Shown here in pieces: positions 11,475 through 25,323 of a stretch of DNA of 64,000 nucleotides. A program made the position numbers and the translations under genes. Within the stretch, counting starts at the first letter, position 1, and each line of letters starts with the position of its first letter. The notes below the pieces were generated by a model. That model was not told where the DNA came from. It ran no database searches and worked only from the letters and a program-made list of their open reading frames with translations. Location: positions 240,585,825 through 240,649,824 of the forward strand of contig OX352774.1 in the NCBI GenBank assembly GCA_947095535.1, given 5' to 3'. This DNA comes from Poecilobothrus nobilitatus (lineage: Eukaryota > Arthropoda > Insecta > Diptera > Dolichopodidae).

Positions 11475-14122
11475 AAAATAAAAAAAAATAAAATTAATCG
11501 TCTGCTGTCTATAAAAAACGAAAATAAAAAAAAACTTATGGCAATCGAAAATTTAAAAGATAAAATTATACCAGTTCTATTTACTCAAAGTAAAAAAAGA
11601 GAACACTATTTTGTGAATTTATAGAAAAAAAAAGTAATTAGAATAGGAATAGACTTTCGTTAAATTGAAACCGTGAATATAGCTCATAAATAACTAGAGC
11701 AATAAAAATTTTGCATCTTTTAAGTATTGTAGTCTGTTTTTAAATAAACCATTAAAAAACCGACAGCGACGAGTTAATAAAAGCATATAATATGAAGATT
11801 TATATGTTTTTTTTTAATTTTTATAAGTCTTCAAATTTATAAAGTTAAAAGCTAAACTGAAAAAATGTATAAAAAAAACACATTAATTAACTGAGGTGAA
11901 GTATAAATTTTTTTCAAAGATAAGAAACAAAATTATTTTAAAGGTTTAAAATAAAATCTTAAAATTATAAAATCAAAATATTTAATTTGCTTTGTTTTAT
12001 TATTTTTTTTTTTTTGGGATATTAGAGAGATTGTTGTAGATTATGGCTTAAATAATTATGTGAATAAAAGTGATGATCCCAATGGATCCAAAATATAAGA
12101 TGAAAATAAGAAAATAATAAGATGAATTAGATGGGAGAATAAGGGATAATATCTATAAGCATTGAACTGGAGTGGTGGTAAATGAAAAGTTCAATTACAT
12201 CAATTTGTAACGTTAAACTGTTAAACATTTCTTCCATCCATATTTAATTTGTCCGCCTTTATATAATTTAAAATATAATTATTTAAAAATTAAAAAAACA
12301 AAATTAATTTAAAGTTTTTTTTGTTTTTTTTATTAGTTCATTAATGTTTTATGACTTCTTTCTAACGTTGTATGGCTAAATATCACGTAAACGACCTATT
12401 AGAAATTGAAAAATTTATCTAGAAAAATGAAAATAATAGGTGCTGTCGCGAAATCAGTTTTAAATAGTTTTGAATTTTTTTTGAAAATGTTTATTAATCC
12501 AAATCTCAAATGTTTGAATTGTCAAGGTATTAAAGTGATGACTGATGGTCTTATCATAAAATATTATTATTTTAATTCTAAAGTTATGAAATATAAAGAA
12601 TCTAGATCTTAGATTAATATTAATTTTTTTACTCAATGTTTTACTCAATGTTTGTTTCATTATGTACAAAAATTTATCCCATTTAATATAAAATTGTTAA
12701 AGTTAAAGTCTAATTTAAAATGTTAAGAAATACTTAAACTAATCTTTTTGACCATATTTCATTCTAATTTCATACATTTTCAGTCTTTCGTCTCTTTCTA
12801 ATTCCATTTTTTTTAATTCAAGTTCCTGTTTTCTAAGCTGAAATTCTTCTTTTCTCCTTTCTTTTTCTTCTTTAAATTTCATAATTTCTAAATTAATATT
12901 TTTCTCATTATAATCCCTTTCCATCTCTATTTTTAACTTTAAAAGTTCATTTCTTTCTATATTGATAAGGTTGAGCTGATCGATAGCGGTTTTAGATGGT
13001 TTACATTTTAATTTTGTAAATCGATCTGCTTTGTTATTTGGAGATACTGATGTAGATACCGCCTCGTTAACTTGTATCAAACATTGTTCCGCATTAGAGA
13101 AGTTGTCACGGTTTGCTGTAACCATTCCCACCTCCACCATTTGTCCAACATTTATCTTAGGAGACTTTATCTTGGTAGCATTTTCAGTTAAAATATCTGA
13201 ACCAGTATCATAAAACTCAAAACCACTTTTATATTTTTCACTAAAAATATCGAAAAGGATATTGTAATGTGGACACATTTGATTTAGTTTTGCTAAAAGA
13301 AAAAAATAAAAACTTTTTTAATAAAGTTGACCATATAAATTAAGCTTTACCTTCTACATTTATTAGTTCATCATCTTCATCGATAATCCCAGCATCAATT
13401 TTATTTTTCCATTCTTGAGCTTTTTTAAAAGTCTCTCTAAGGTATCTCATTTTCCACTTCATCAAGTCCCATGTTGTATCAATTTTGGTGTTCTCCAGTA
13501 ACTTTCTATAATAAATCTGTGCTGTAGGTTTCTAAAATAAAATAATATTTATATTTATTCATTTATATTCTCATATCTTTTTATAAATGTATATGGCTGG
13601 GATGTAATATTTAGACTTTTATGTATATTAACCTCAAGATTTCTTTCTTTTTGAATATATTTTAACATTTTCAACACTTCTCCTTTGTCCCACTTTTTAT
13701 GCCTTTTGTGTTGCCTTGTGTTTTTGCTTTGTGACATCATTAATATCTAGAAATTTAACAATAATTACAAAACTTAATATAAAATATTTTTGTTTTGACT
13801 GCAGCAACTTTGCTAGACACGATTCGTAGGAAATTTGTCAAACTAAAAATCACAAGATGTGAAGTGTAGACCCTTATTAAAAAAAAGACAAATTATTAAA
13901 AAAAAAAAAAGCAAAAAAAAATAGAACTTTTAATATTTAAGGTTTAAAGGGACATCTATAATTCATATTTGAAATTTCTTTATTGACTTGACAATTGTTT
14001 AAGAAGAACACGTCAGATTTTCGTTATCTTTGGTGCTGAATGCAGATGCTAGTCAGCACTCAGCTGTTATAAAAACGAAGAACATTTCTAATATTAAATG
14101 TTGTTGTGATAGAAACACCAAA
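11475..14122 (-). repeat. Trihelix-gene repeat unit, copy C
   Basis: Longest intact copy of the unit, in the same orientation as copy A and inverted relative to B. It shares about 11475-12000 with A only, and about 12000-14122 with A and/or B. It carries the intact gene at 12739-13740. Its upstream edge (AGAAACACCAAA at 14111) lies only about 220 bases before the Creld start codon. Confidence 0.75.
12739..13740 (-). CDS. Myb/SANT-like (trihelix) DNA-binding protein, copy C
   Basis: Three exons on the minus strand: 13740-13633, 13531-13351 and 13292-12739, all with GT/AG borders in phase, give 280 aa. The product is very close to copy B (3673-4687). It has the SANT/trihelix signatures KKWDKGEVLKML, TTWDLMKWKMRYLRETF and AQEWKNK, an acidic IDEDDEL stretch, then a linker and the Lys/Glu-rich coiled coil ending MKYGQKD. 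Differences from B are mostly scattered substitutions and the reading frame is kept, which fits recent duplication or selection on the protein. Two ATGs are adjacent at the start; the second (13737) aligns with copy B. It is transcribed away from Creld, about 600 bases apart start to start. The role is unknown beyond probable DNA binding. Confidence 0.7.
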
Positions 14123-14339
14123 ATACATAGTTTTAAATAAAAAATAATTTTAATTAAATGATAAAAGCATTTATTGAATTTAAACGCATCATTTTATAAA
14201 TTAAATTAAGTAAATTACGCACATTTAAATTACCTTTTGTGTATCAATTAAAAATTTTTTTCTACCTGGTTCTACTTTGATTTAGTTTTTCAAATAAGTA
14301 TTTTAAATTAAAATAATAACTTCTGTAAATTGTGTAAAT

Positions 14340-17300
14340 ATGAATAAATTGTGCTATATATTAATTTATGTAATTTTGGTATTATATAATGTAGAAATTA
14401 ATGCACAAATAAAGAAACCTCCAGTTAATTTTTCTAAAGAATCTAATGAAAAATCAACATCACTACCTCCTTGTCGAGCTTGCCACGTTTTAATAGATTC
14501 TTTTCATTCTGTAAGTAAATATTTGTTTATCTGTAATAATATTAAATTTTACTGAATTGATTTTTTTTTGTAAGGGATTGAAAAAAACTGAAAGGGGAAA
14601 ACATGAAGGTGGTGATGCTGCTTGGGAAGAAAAAAATCTTGGTAGCTATAAAAGAAGTGAACTTCGTTTAACAGAAATACAAGAACATTTATGTTCAGAT
14701 GTTAAACGAGGAGAAGATCAATGTCATACATTAGCTAATGATAATGAAGAATTATTAGAAGTATGGTGGTTTAAAGAACAAAATGATAATCCTGATATTT
14801 TTGATTGGTTATGCATTAATAAATTAAAAGTATGTTGTCCAGCTAATCATTACGGTACAGACTGTTTACAGTGTAGTGATTGTAATGGAAATGGTAAAAC
14901 ATAATATTTTTAAATCCAAATAAATAAAAATAAAAAATTGGGTTTTAGGTAAATGTAAAGGCAATGGAACACGTAAAGGTAATGGAAAATGTGATTGTGA
15001 TATTGGCTACAGTGGTGAATTTTGTACTGATTGTGACATTGAGTATTATGAATCTTATAGAGATGAAAACAAATTTCTTTGTACGGGATGCCATATGGCT
15101 TGTGATAAAGGAGGCTGCACTGGTGCTGGACCAAAAGGTGCAAGTTCAAAAAAACAAAAAAAATATTTTTTTCAACGATTTTTTTTTAAATTTTAGGCTG
15201 TCGGAAATGTAAACTTGGATGGGGTATGAATCCCGAATTGGGTTGTTTTGATATAAACGAATGTATAGAACGTCCGAATGTTTGTACCAGTGATCAATTT
15301 TGTGTTAATAATGAAGGGTCATTTTCTTGTCTTGAATGTGATAAATCCTGTAAAGGATGTACTGGAGATGGACCAGATATGTGCATTACATGTGCAGAAA
15401 ATTACAGTATAAAAGATGGAAAATGTACTGGTAAGTAAATATTAATATGTATATATTAAAAAATACTATAAATGTTCGGAGTTTTTGGTTAAGTTTTCAA
15501 CAATATCTCTTAAGTATATTTATTTAAATTAGTTCGAACTTAGATTGACATCAGATTACATGCTTTATAACATGTTTTATAAAAACACAGAATAACAACA
15601 TTAAAATAAAATAAAATTAGAAAAAAGTGATTTGTTTGTTTGGCTGTAAGTCAAGTGATAAATTGTTAAAAAGCGGAAAAAAATAAACGGCAGCTGCAAA
15701 CAATTTCCGACATTTCTCAATCTAATTAAATCTATTAGATTTATAAAAATTTTCATTTTTATTTTCTACAATCAGATACTCTATATATTAAATTATAAAA
15801 CTCTTCAATTTAATTATAAATTAATTTTAGCCACTTTTATATCCTTTATTTTCTAGCTTCAATTTCAGAGACCATTCATTATGACTCTGTTGGATATTTG
15901 TTATTATTTTTGTTGTTGTGTTGTTAGGGGATAGTTATCTATGATTATTCCTAAGCCTAGACCTTTCTACAAGTTTTTCTACATCTCATAATCAGAGTCT
16001 TTACGTAAAATAATGTTGGCTATAGGCCTATTCTTTCTGCATTTGTTTTGAAAAAACATTATTTTTAATTTGAACTTCAAAGTGATCAATTTTAATTTTT
16101 AAAACTTTATTAAAACTTTTTTAAATTTATTTTTATCTACATCCATCTTTTTATCTAAAACAATAAAAATAAAACAAAACTACAAATACATGAAAGTTTT
16201 TTTTTTATTGTTCTTCATCTTTTAATATTAATGTTAATCTACAACATGATGGTATAGAAAAAAAATCTGTTGAAAAAACATTATTAGAATCTTCCATATC
16301 ATATGTAACTAATCGTCTTCTTCTTATCATTTGTTTACATTTTAACTGATAGCCAAATGGTAAATTATCTAATGTATTACTTGGTTTTTCACTATTACAC
16401 AATTCTTGACGAAATATTTGTCTTTTATTTTCATGATTAACAATATTCTTATATATTCCATTAATATTTTTAGCTTTTTGCGGTTTTAAATAACTTATTT
16501 TAGAATCACATATAGGTAAATTTTCTATATCATCTACACGACTTAAAATTGATATTGATTCATTTTCTATAATTCCATGAAAATTTTTATAATGCTCATT
16601 AATTATATTTTCTAATTGTAATTTTGGATAGTCTTTTATTTTTATACAAAATTCACCATCCCATTTTAAACAGTTTATATTAGTGCTGTTATTATCAATG
16701 ATTCTACATTGAATTATATCAGGAAGTAATAGACTTGTAAACAACAACAAATAATAAAAATAATCAAAAAAATGTTTAATTTTATTCATTTTTATTTTTA
16801 AACTTTTTATGTGTTATTTATTGTTTAAGAGTCAATGCTAAACTGAATTATAAATTGATGCTGAAATAAATTTATTTCTCTCTTTAAAAATGTAATTAAA
16901 TGGCTGTTATAAGAGTTTTTAAGAAAAGCTTATTTTATAATTTTATTTTTTTTACTTATTTTTCATATTAATTAAAATATTGAGAAATATTTTAGACATA
17001 TAATAATTGTCTTTAATTTCGATATTATTACATTGAAATATTTTTAACTTTAAAAAGTAGATGTTAATTTTAAATTAATTCTAACAAAACCAAAACATAC
17101 ATTTAATATTTGATATTTAATTCACAAAGTATCTTAAATTAAAAAGACATATTATTAAATAATTTTATTTGCAAATAGTATTTTTTTTTTTACATATCAT
17201 ACATTATTTTGTTAAGTTTTGAGAATATAACGAATTACGCTTGTATGGTTATTTTTTTCTTCGTATATTAACTAAGTATTAAAAATAAAATATAGTGCAA

Positions 17301-20300
17301 AATTTGCGAAAGTATAATGTGAAAATAGTCTCTTTTGATTAAATTGTAAAGTTTTAAGATATTATAAGTAACTGAAATCCAGTTGAGCGTAGATTTGAAT
17401 TTTTTTTTTAGTTTTGTCTTTTGGTTCTCAAAAAAATTTATTAAACTTTAAGAATAAGAAATTTACTATTAGAAATAATTTAAAAATCATTTGATATTAC
17501 TCAGTTATAATATTTTTTAATCATATTTTACATTACATATTTTATATAGGGATCGCTACGAATGTTCGTTTCTTATAAAATTCAAATAACTTAAATCAAT
17601 AAATAAGCAATTAAAACACAATTTTTATTTAAATGTCAATATTAGAATTTATTAAGTTTTTCCTACTTTTGTTTGATTTTTACATCATTATCAGGGAGCA
17701 TGACAATCGCTATTCAATTGATATAAAAAGTAAGTGTTGATAGATAAGGTGCATTATATAATTTCCAACTTTTCCAAAAGAACCTGTACAGATTCGCTTT
17801 TAGTTTACGTTTCAATACTCTCTTATTATCTTATTTTCCTTAAATTGCTCTCTCCATTACCTAAATCTGCAATAACTTTATATAAAGAAATCTTTTCTTA
17901 CAGTTTCTACCTATTTGCTATAGCATAGCGTGTAAAAAAAAATAAAACAAAAATAATTTTGAAAGTTATTGTATGAATTTAAATTATATGTGTATTAGCA
18001 CATAAAATACAAAGCAACCAGAATAAAAAAAGCATCTTTCAATTAAATAATAAACATATCTGACTGATGAATAATAAAACAATACTTAAGTCTTCGACCT
18101 TTCATTCGAAAGTTTTCGGTTTTCAACCGCAGTAAGAATATATCTAAATAATATAATTGTTTATGGGTATATAATGTTAATCATTGTATGCAAATGGTTT
18201 ACCGCATATGTTTAATAGACAAAATGTTCATAATATATATTGACTGTTATTAGAGCTAAATCAGTGCAAAATAAATGCATATTGTAAATAAATAAATAGC
18301 TTATGTAAATCTACATATATACAAACTTAAATAATCTTATCATAAAAATGTTGACTTTAGTTTTAAACCTTTAGTCTTAATCAAAACCATATGTACATAT
18401 ATTCAAATACATATGTTATAAAATTCAAGTCCAACTTAAGTTTAAAATGTAAAAATTATTTATTTTAGAATTAATAGAATTTTTTTTTTTTTGTCATAAT
18501 TTTGTTTTCTCTAATAATTTTATAGAGAAGCTTCATCTGGTTCATCCTGTTATATAAATTAGTAGTATAAATTTTTCAATTTCAAAATCATAATTTAAAT
18601 CTTTTTGTCGTTTTTAAAAAATTTTTGTTTTTAAAATAAAATATAAAACCTATTTGATTTTTTTTTTTTTTTTATTTCTCGTTTTGCAACTTTTAAACAA
18701 TAATTAATATGTTTTTTTCCTTACCTTTTATAATGTTTTTTAAAAATTCTTAATCTATACCAATGAGTACATATAATAAGTATATACACTTCATTTAGCA
18801 TATCACTATAAATTAAATTATATTATTTACCAAGAAAAATTTAATGTTTTCTATTCTTTGATTATCGAATTAAAAAGAAAAACAAAACAAAAAAACAAAT
18901 TTCGAGAAAATTTCAAAATAAATTTGCATAATTTTCAAGAAATTTATTCTTTTACTTACCATTTATTTATTCACTTTAAAAGAAAAGAAAAAGAACAACG
19001 ATTAAAAGAATAAATTAAATTTTATTAATATACAATTTATTTGTATAAAGCTAAGGGACAAACTGGAAACTAAAAATTGGTAGAGCTCTATGGAAACAAA
19101 AGTCTCCTCTATACCAAATATGTTTACACGACAGTGTAACTCTGCAAAAAATTCGCTTTACGACAATTTTGGTAGAGAAATTTTTAGTAGAGCTGTAGAT
19201 TTTTTTTTTTAACAAGTGTTCAAACTGTAGATTAGATTTATTGTAGAGCGATAAATAGAATTGAATTGCAAATAATATATGTTTATATATATAATCAGAT
19301 CATAATTCAAAAGTAATTCAAATAATTTAAATTATTTTTAGTAATTCATTCTTTTTTTTTTTTTTTTTTAATATTATGCATTATTTTTATAAATTAGTTT
19401 GAAAAAATAATTCGAAATAATTAATTTAATGCATTATTATAAAATTGATTCATTTTATCTAAATTAATAATTACGAAAAATAATATAAAATTTTATATCT
19501 CTATAAAATATAATACATACATAGTTACATATATTTTAATTTAAAATATGTTTCTATAAGATATTTGATACCATTTATTTTCCTATAAAAACATACATAT
19601 ATACATAAAAAGACACTTTAAAAAATAAAATATTATATGAAAAAAAATGCATGAATTATATGAAAATCTACGGTAGAGTCTCAAGTTTGTATAGATCAGT
19701 AGAGTCATCGTATAGACAAAAAATCCTCTACTTGAAAGTGTTTAGACGGTAGAAAAATGTTTAACAAAAAAAAATCTCTTATAGAAGTCTACGGTTAAGA
19801 TCTAACGAGTGTTCAGAGTTTCAAACACAAATATAGAAAATCACTCTATCGAGATTTTTCAACATTATACATTTTTGTTGTGTACTTAGCTTAAATATCT
19901 CATTAATATCTTAAATTATTTTTATACAAACTATTAATAATGCACATATATTATGTATATAACAAAGATTAAAAAAATATATATATATACATAATATATA
20001 TTTTTGGTTTCTTATAGCAGGAATCTCATTAATAACCGGAATCATATTATATTTACCATTTTATTACAAAAAAAAAAAAAGAATTCTGCAAAAATAAAAG
20101 AAAAATTTTTCCTTTTTTTTTTTGAACATTAAAATTAAAAACAAAAAATAAAAAAAATTTATTTAATACATATAATATATATAGATATATTTTATTGATT
20201 TTATCCTTCAATATCTTTTTCTAATATAAATTTACAACAACATGGTATTTTATAATCATCATCTATTAATTTTTTACCATCATATGTTATTAAACGTCTT

Positions 20301-23300
20301 TTAAAAAATTCCTGTTTACATTTTGGTATAAGTCCATTAAAATCATCTTTATTTAATTCTTGTATAAATTCTGAACCATCACATAATTCTTGTTGTAATG
20401 CTTGTACATAATCATCATGATTAATAATTTTTCTAAATTTTCCATGTATATTAAATAAACCTTTTGGTCTTAATGTATTCATTTTTATTTTACATATATT
20501 TTGTTTTTCATTATCATTATAACGATTTTCAATTGTATCAATATTAACACCATGAAAATATTTATAATTTTCTTCTAATAATTTATTTATTTCATCTTTT
20601 GGATAATATTTTATTTCTAAACATATATCATCTTCCCATTTTAAACAATCTGTATCATTTTTATTATTATTATTATTTAATATTAAATCAATATTACAAT
20701 TAATTAATTGTAATTGTTGTATAAATAAAATAATTATTATAAAATTAATAAAATAATTTATATTTTTAGTAAACATTTTAAAATTTTTTTTTTTTTAAAA
20801 TATATTTTAATTTAAATTTAAAATTAATTTTTTTTTTTTATTAATTTTTGAAATTATAATGTTTTGATCAGTATTAATCAGTTCAAGAATAAAAATCGTA
20901 CTGTTGTTAATTGGTTTATTGAAAAAAAGTTTTATTTTTCTTAAAAAAAAAAATAAAAATATTTAATGATTATTTATTTTTTTTTTTTTTATAGAATTAC
21001 CGCATATATACCTTTTTCGGTTTTGAGAAAAAATTTAAAATAAAGCTTTTTTTTTTTTTTTTTTTTTTTTAAATATTAATGATGAAAACTTGTTTAATTA
21101 CTTTATAAAAAAAAAATCAAAAATCAAAAATCTAAAGAACTCCAGTTAAAAGTTTCATAAATTTATAGTTTATATATTATAATTATAAAGTGTATTAAAG
21201 AAAAAATTGATTAGATAATGGGACAATGGGACGATTACATAAAACTAAATTTGAACTCAAATCTCATTTTTTCAAAAAAAAAAAAAAAAAACCTACAAGT
21301 TCAAGCGTACTTTTTGTTTGAAAAAGTGATATTTGAGTTTAAGCTCAGTTTAATGCATTCCAGTCGATTCTTGTATTAAATAAATTAGACATGATCTCTT
21401 AAAAGAATTGTTCTGTTTTTTGATATGTTTTAGTTTAGAAGAAATAATATTAAAAGAATTTAATATTCAATATATTTAACTTAATTGCTTATTGTTGGTT
21501 GGTTGTTGCATTATTCGTCTTGGAGAGCATAGGATGTCAATTAGTCATTTTCATTTGACTTTGTTTGAAGCATTTACCTTCCTCTCATGTGTTGTATATT
21601 AAAGTTAGTTTTTGGGGAAAATCTGTTGGTGTAAATCTTCAGGTGTTATTGAGATGTACTCGTCTTTGAATTCCTTCTGGACTCCAATCTTAGTTTTTGT
21701 TTTGTTTTTGATGAGATTTCATATAGGTTTTTTTTATTGCTTTTTTGACCTTTTAAAAGTTTTATATTTCATATATAATATGATCTTTAGAAACTTTTAA
21801 TAAATGCCTCTATATAGTTTCTGTGTGATATTATATTCGACTATATATTTAGACTAATCCATATTTCATTTCCATATCTTAAATTTTGTTTTTACACATG
21901 GTGTCGAATTTTCTTATTTTTATTTATTCCTTTGGACATTTGTCAAATATTCTTTATATTGGTTGTAAGTGATCGCGAGAATGGTTCTGTTCTTGCATTA
22001 TTCTGATTAACGATCTTCAAATTATCTTCTCTTAATATCATTAATTCTGATCGAAACTATATTTATAAAATTATTCTATGAATGGGTTTTACGAAATTAA
22101 ACGAGTTCTATAAATACTGTAAGTTTGAGAAAGAAAAAGAATATTGCTTGTATCTTGGTTTAACTCATTAGAAAAAGTAAATTTGGATTTATGGATGTTT
22201 GGATGTTTATTAATCAGGTTCGGCGATCTAGTAGTCTTGACTTATTTTGATTTGATTTATCAAATAGGGGGTAATTTATCCAACGGTATAGTAATAAATC
22301 TAACCTAATCCAAGTATGTATTTCATTAGGGAACCAATTTCATTTAATATATAATCGTTTATTTAATTATTATTTATTTTATATTTATTTTAAATAAATT
22401 TTCTTGTTTATTAATTCTTGTTAACATTAAAAAAGTAAAATATGCAGACAACAGTTCCTATAATTTATTTATTTTTTTTTTTTAAATTATATGAATATAT
22501 GAGACAATATTGATGTTTTGTGGCTTGTGCATATCATAAAAAAAAATTATATATATTTTTTTTTTGAGTTTTTGCTTGATATTAAAATTTAAAAATTCTG
22601 CTTTTGTTTTTATTTTTTCAATGAATTTTGGAAAAAACAAATCAATAAATTTATTTAAAATTAATATACCTATGTATATTAAATTTATAATATATTTTTA
22701 ACAATAAAAGTAATACAAAATGTTTCGGAAAGACATGTACACGTATAGATGTATTTAATTCCAGGAAATATATGAATTTTTGTACTCTTTTGGAACAAAA
22801 ACTTAAAAGTATCCTAGAAATATGCAAATACATAATATTTTTATTTTATTTTATTTTTTTTTTAATAGGGGCTTCCGTAGCCTAGTGGGTAGGCGTGTGG
22901 CGTATTAACCGAAGGAGTGTGGGTTCGACCCTTGCATAGGTCGTAAGTGTTTTTTTCTTTACATACCCCCTTACGACCAAATATAATGTAAATATATAGC
23001 AGTATACTAGAAAATCCCCTGTGCAATTGCACAATTTCTATAGATTCAAAAACATTTGCAGTATCATACTGACTCCCTTAATAAACTACCTAAAAATTTC
23101 ATTTTTACATCAGCACCATTAAAAAATGTTGAAATCACTTACTTACTTGTATATAGAAACATATAACAAATCTAAACACATAAAATTAAAAATGTTAGGT
23201 ACAGTTTATTAATTTTTTCTCGCCGTTTTTTCGTGGCGGTAATTTTTGACAGTTTTTTAATCATTGAGCTAAAAACACATTCAGGGTAAAATTTCGTGCC

Positions 23301-25268
23301 GATATCTCAAAAATTGTTTGAAACACATGTATAAAGTGCACAATAAAAACCGGCGAAAAACCAACCAACACCAACTGCTACGACATTTTTTTTTTTTTGT
23401 TACATTTAAAACAATACCAATAATCGAAATAATTTTAATATTTGTTAAAATTTTACCAGACTCTCTATTTTTCTTTAGTTTTAAAAAAAAAATTTTATGT
23501 CGATGAAAAACAGTTGTTTTCGCCGCGAAATTACTTTAATTACCAAAACTACTTTCAAGTCTTTTGCGTTTACTTTTTTTTGCTTGAAAAAAATTTGCTG
23601 AATTTATTTTATTTAAATGTACTTTAGAAGAGGTCTTTGGTATATTTAATAAAAGATTCATGTCTCTGATAATGTAATTTCATAAATTTTCGGGGCTTTT
23701 TTTTTGTGACGGTCGTTTTCGACAGCTTTTTAATTTAATGGTCTAATAATAAATTAGTACAAAATTATGAGTCTTTTGTGAGAGAAGGCTTCTAAAATGA
23801 TATTTTCTGTTATTTTTTATTATCCGTTTCTATAATATTTAGTAAGTTTCTGACTTCTGTTATGAAATATAATTATTTAAGTCTGCCGAATTTTATATTA
23901 ATAAAAAAAATTCGAATATTTTATGTTATACCAGTTCTACCGAAAATTTAGCTTAAAAATCTAAATTTCAACCTAAATAAACAAAACTATTATAAAGTAT
24001 GTTACGAAGCTTTTACCAGCTTTTATACTAATGAAAACAAAATCAAGAATAAAATCGGCCTATTATTTTTTTCTTATAAAATATGAGGTTTACTGTAAAC
24101 TTTGCTCACTCTCACTTTTTCACTTTCAGGCGTTTTAATTTTATTAAGAGTACCTTTTTTTATTTTTTTTTTTTCAAAACAAAGATTGAAAACGCCAACA
24201 GAAGATTAATAATTTATTTTTAATTTACCGCTGCGACCAGTTCATAATGGACGTGGCGGTCAAATTTAAAAATTAAAAATTTGCTGAATTTATTTTTTTT
24301 TAAGTATGTACTTTTGCTTTTTTGACTGTACTCACTTTTAATGAACGGTTTGTGTCTCTGGTAATACTTCTAGTGGAAACGTGGAAAATTTGGTCACTCG
24401 TAATAATATTTACTAAATTTATTTATATTTTTAATGAACGGTTTGTGTCTCTTGATAATACTTTGAGTCAAAGATTTGTGTCTCTGGTAATAAAATTTTA
24501 AATTATTAAATAAATATACAGAAATATCATCATTGCCAGTTTAGTTTACATTCAGTGTGGGTGTTTTATTATAGATATTAAATATATTTTTTTATATGTT
24601 GGCAAGGTCTCGCCAACATCTTGTGTATTATATTATATATATAGTATATAATATAAACAAAATAAATAATATTAGTATATAATTTAATAATATATAAAAA
24701 CTTATAATGGCCTAAAGTAGCCGATGGTTCAATAATATTGCATTACATTTATGTATGTAATATTAATATAAATAAATAATAAAATAAATAAATTTTTTTA
24801 ATAATATCAATTGTGACGAAGTTTGGTGGCCGAGTGGTTAAAATCCTGTAACAGGTAGAACATTTTTTAATTACATTCTTAAATAATCTTATAACATATC
24901 CTTCTTGCCTTGGTAATAATTAATAAATATAAAATATTTAAATAAAATAAATAATATGCATTAGTATTCAACTAATAATGACTTTGTTTTACTAACTGAT
25001 AGTTTAGTAATATTTCATTTGCCAATAATTTCTGTAATGTTAATAAAAATAAATAAATAAATATCAATTTAAAAATAGATTTATTTAGATCCGTAATGCG
25101 GCCTTACAAGTATCAAAGTATTCTAATGACCCATAATAATCTTTGTATCAAATTATTTCGTAATTTTTTTTTTTTTGTGGAAAGATCTTTTATACTTATA
25201 AAAATAATTATAAATATAATGAGATTTTTTTCTATATTTTGTAAAACTAAAGTATAAATTAAAAAATA

Positions 25269-25323
<55 letters not shown>

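Noticed and set aside
17734..17928. 64-codon plus-strand frame in the Creld intron
   Set aside because: Hydrophobic AT-driven composition with no recognisable motif or splice context.
21480..22060. Possible Tc1/mariner or LINE remnant on the minus strand
   Set aside because: Short peptide stretches looked suggestive, but no catalytic motif, inverted repeat or continuous order could be shown.
22867..22940. Functional tRNA gene
   Set aside because: A and B boxes are present but no acceptor stem closes and the tail is shared with two other repeat copies, so it is a SINE.
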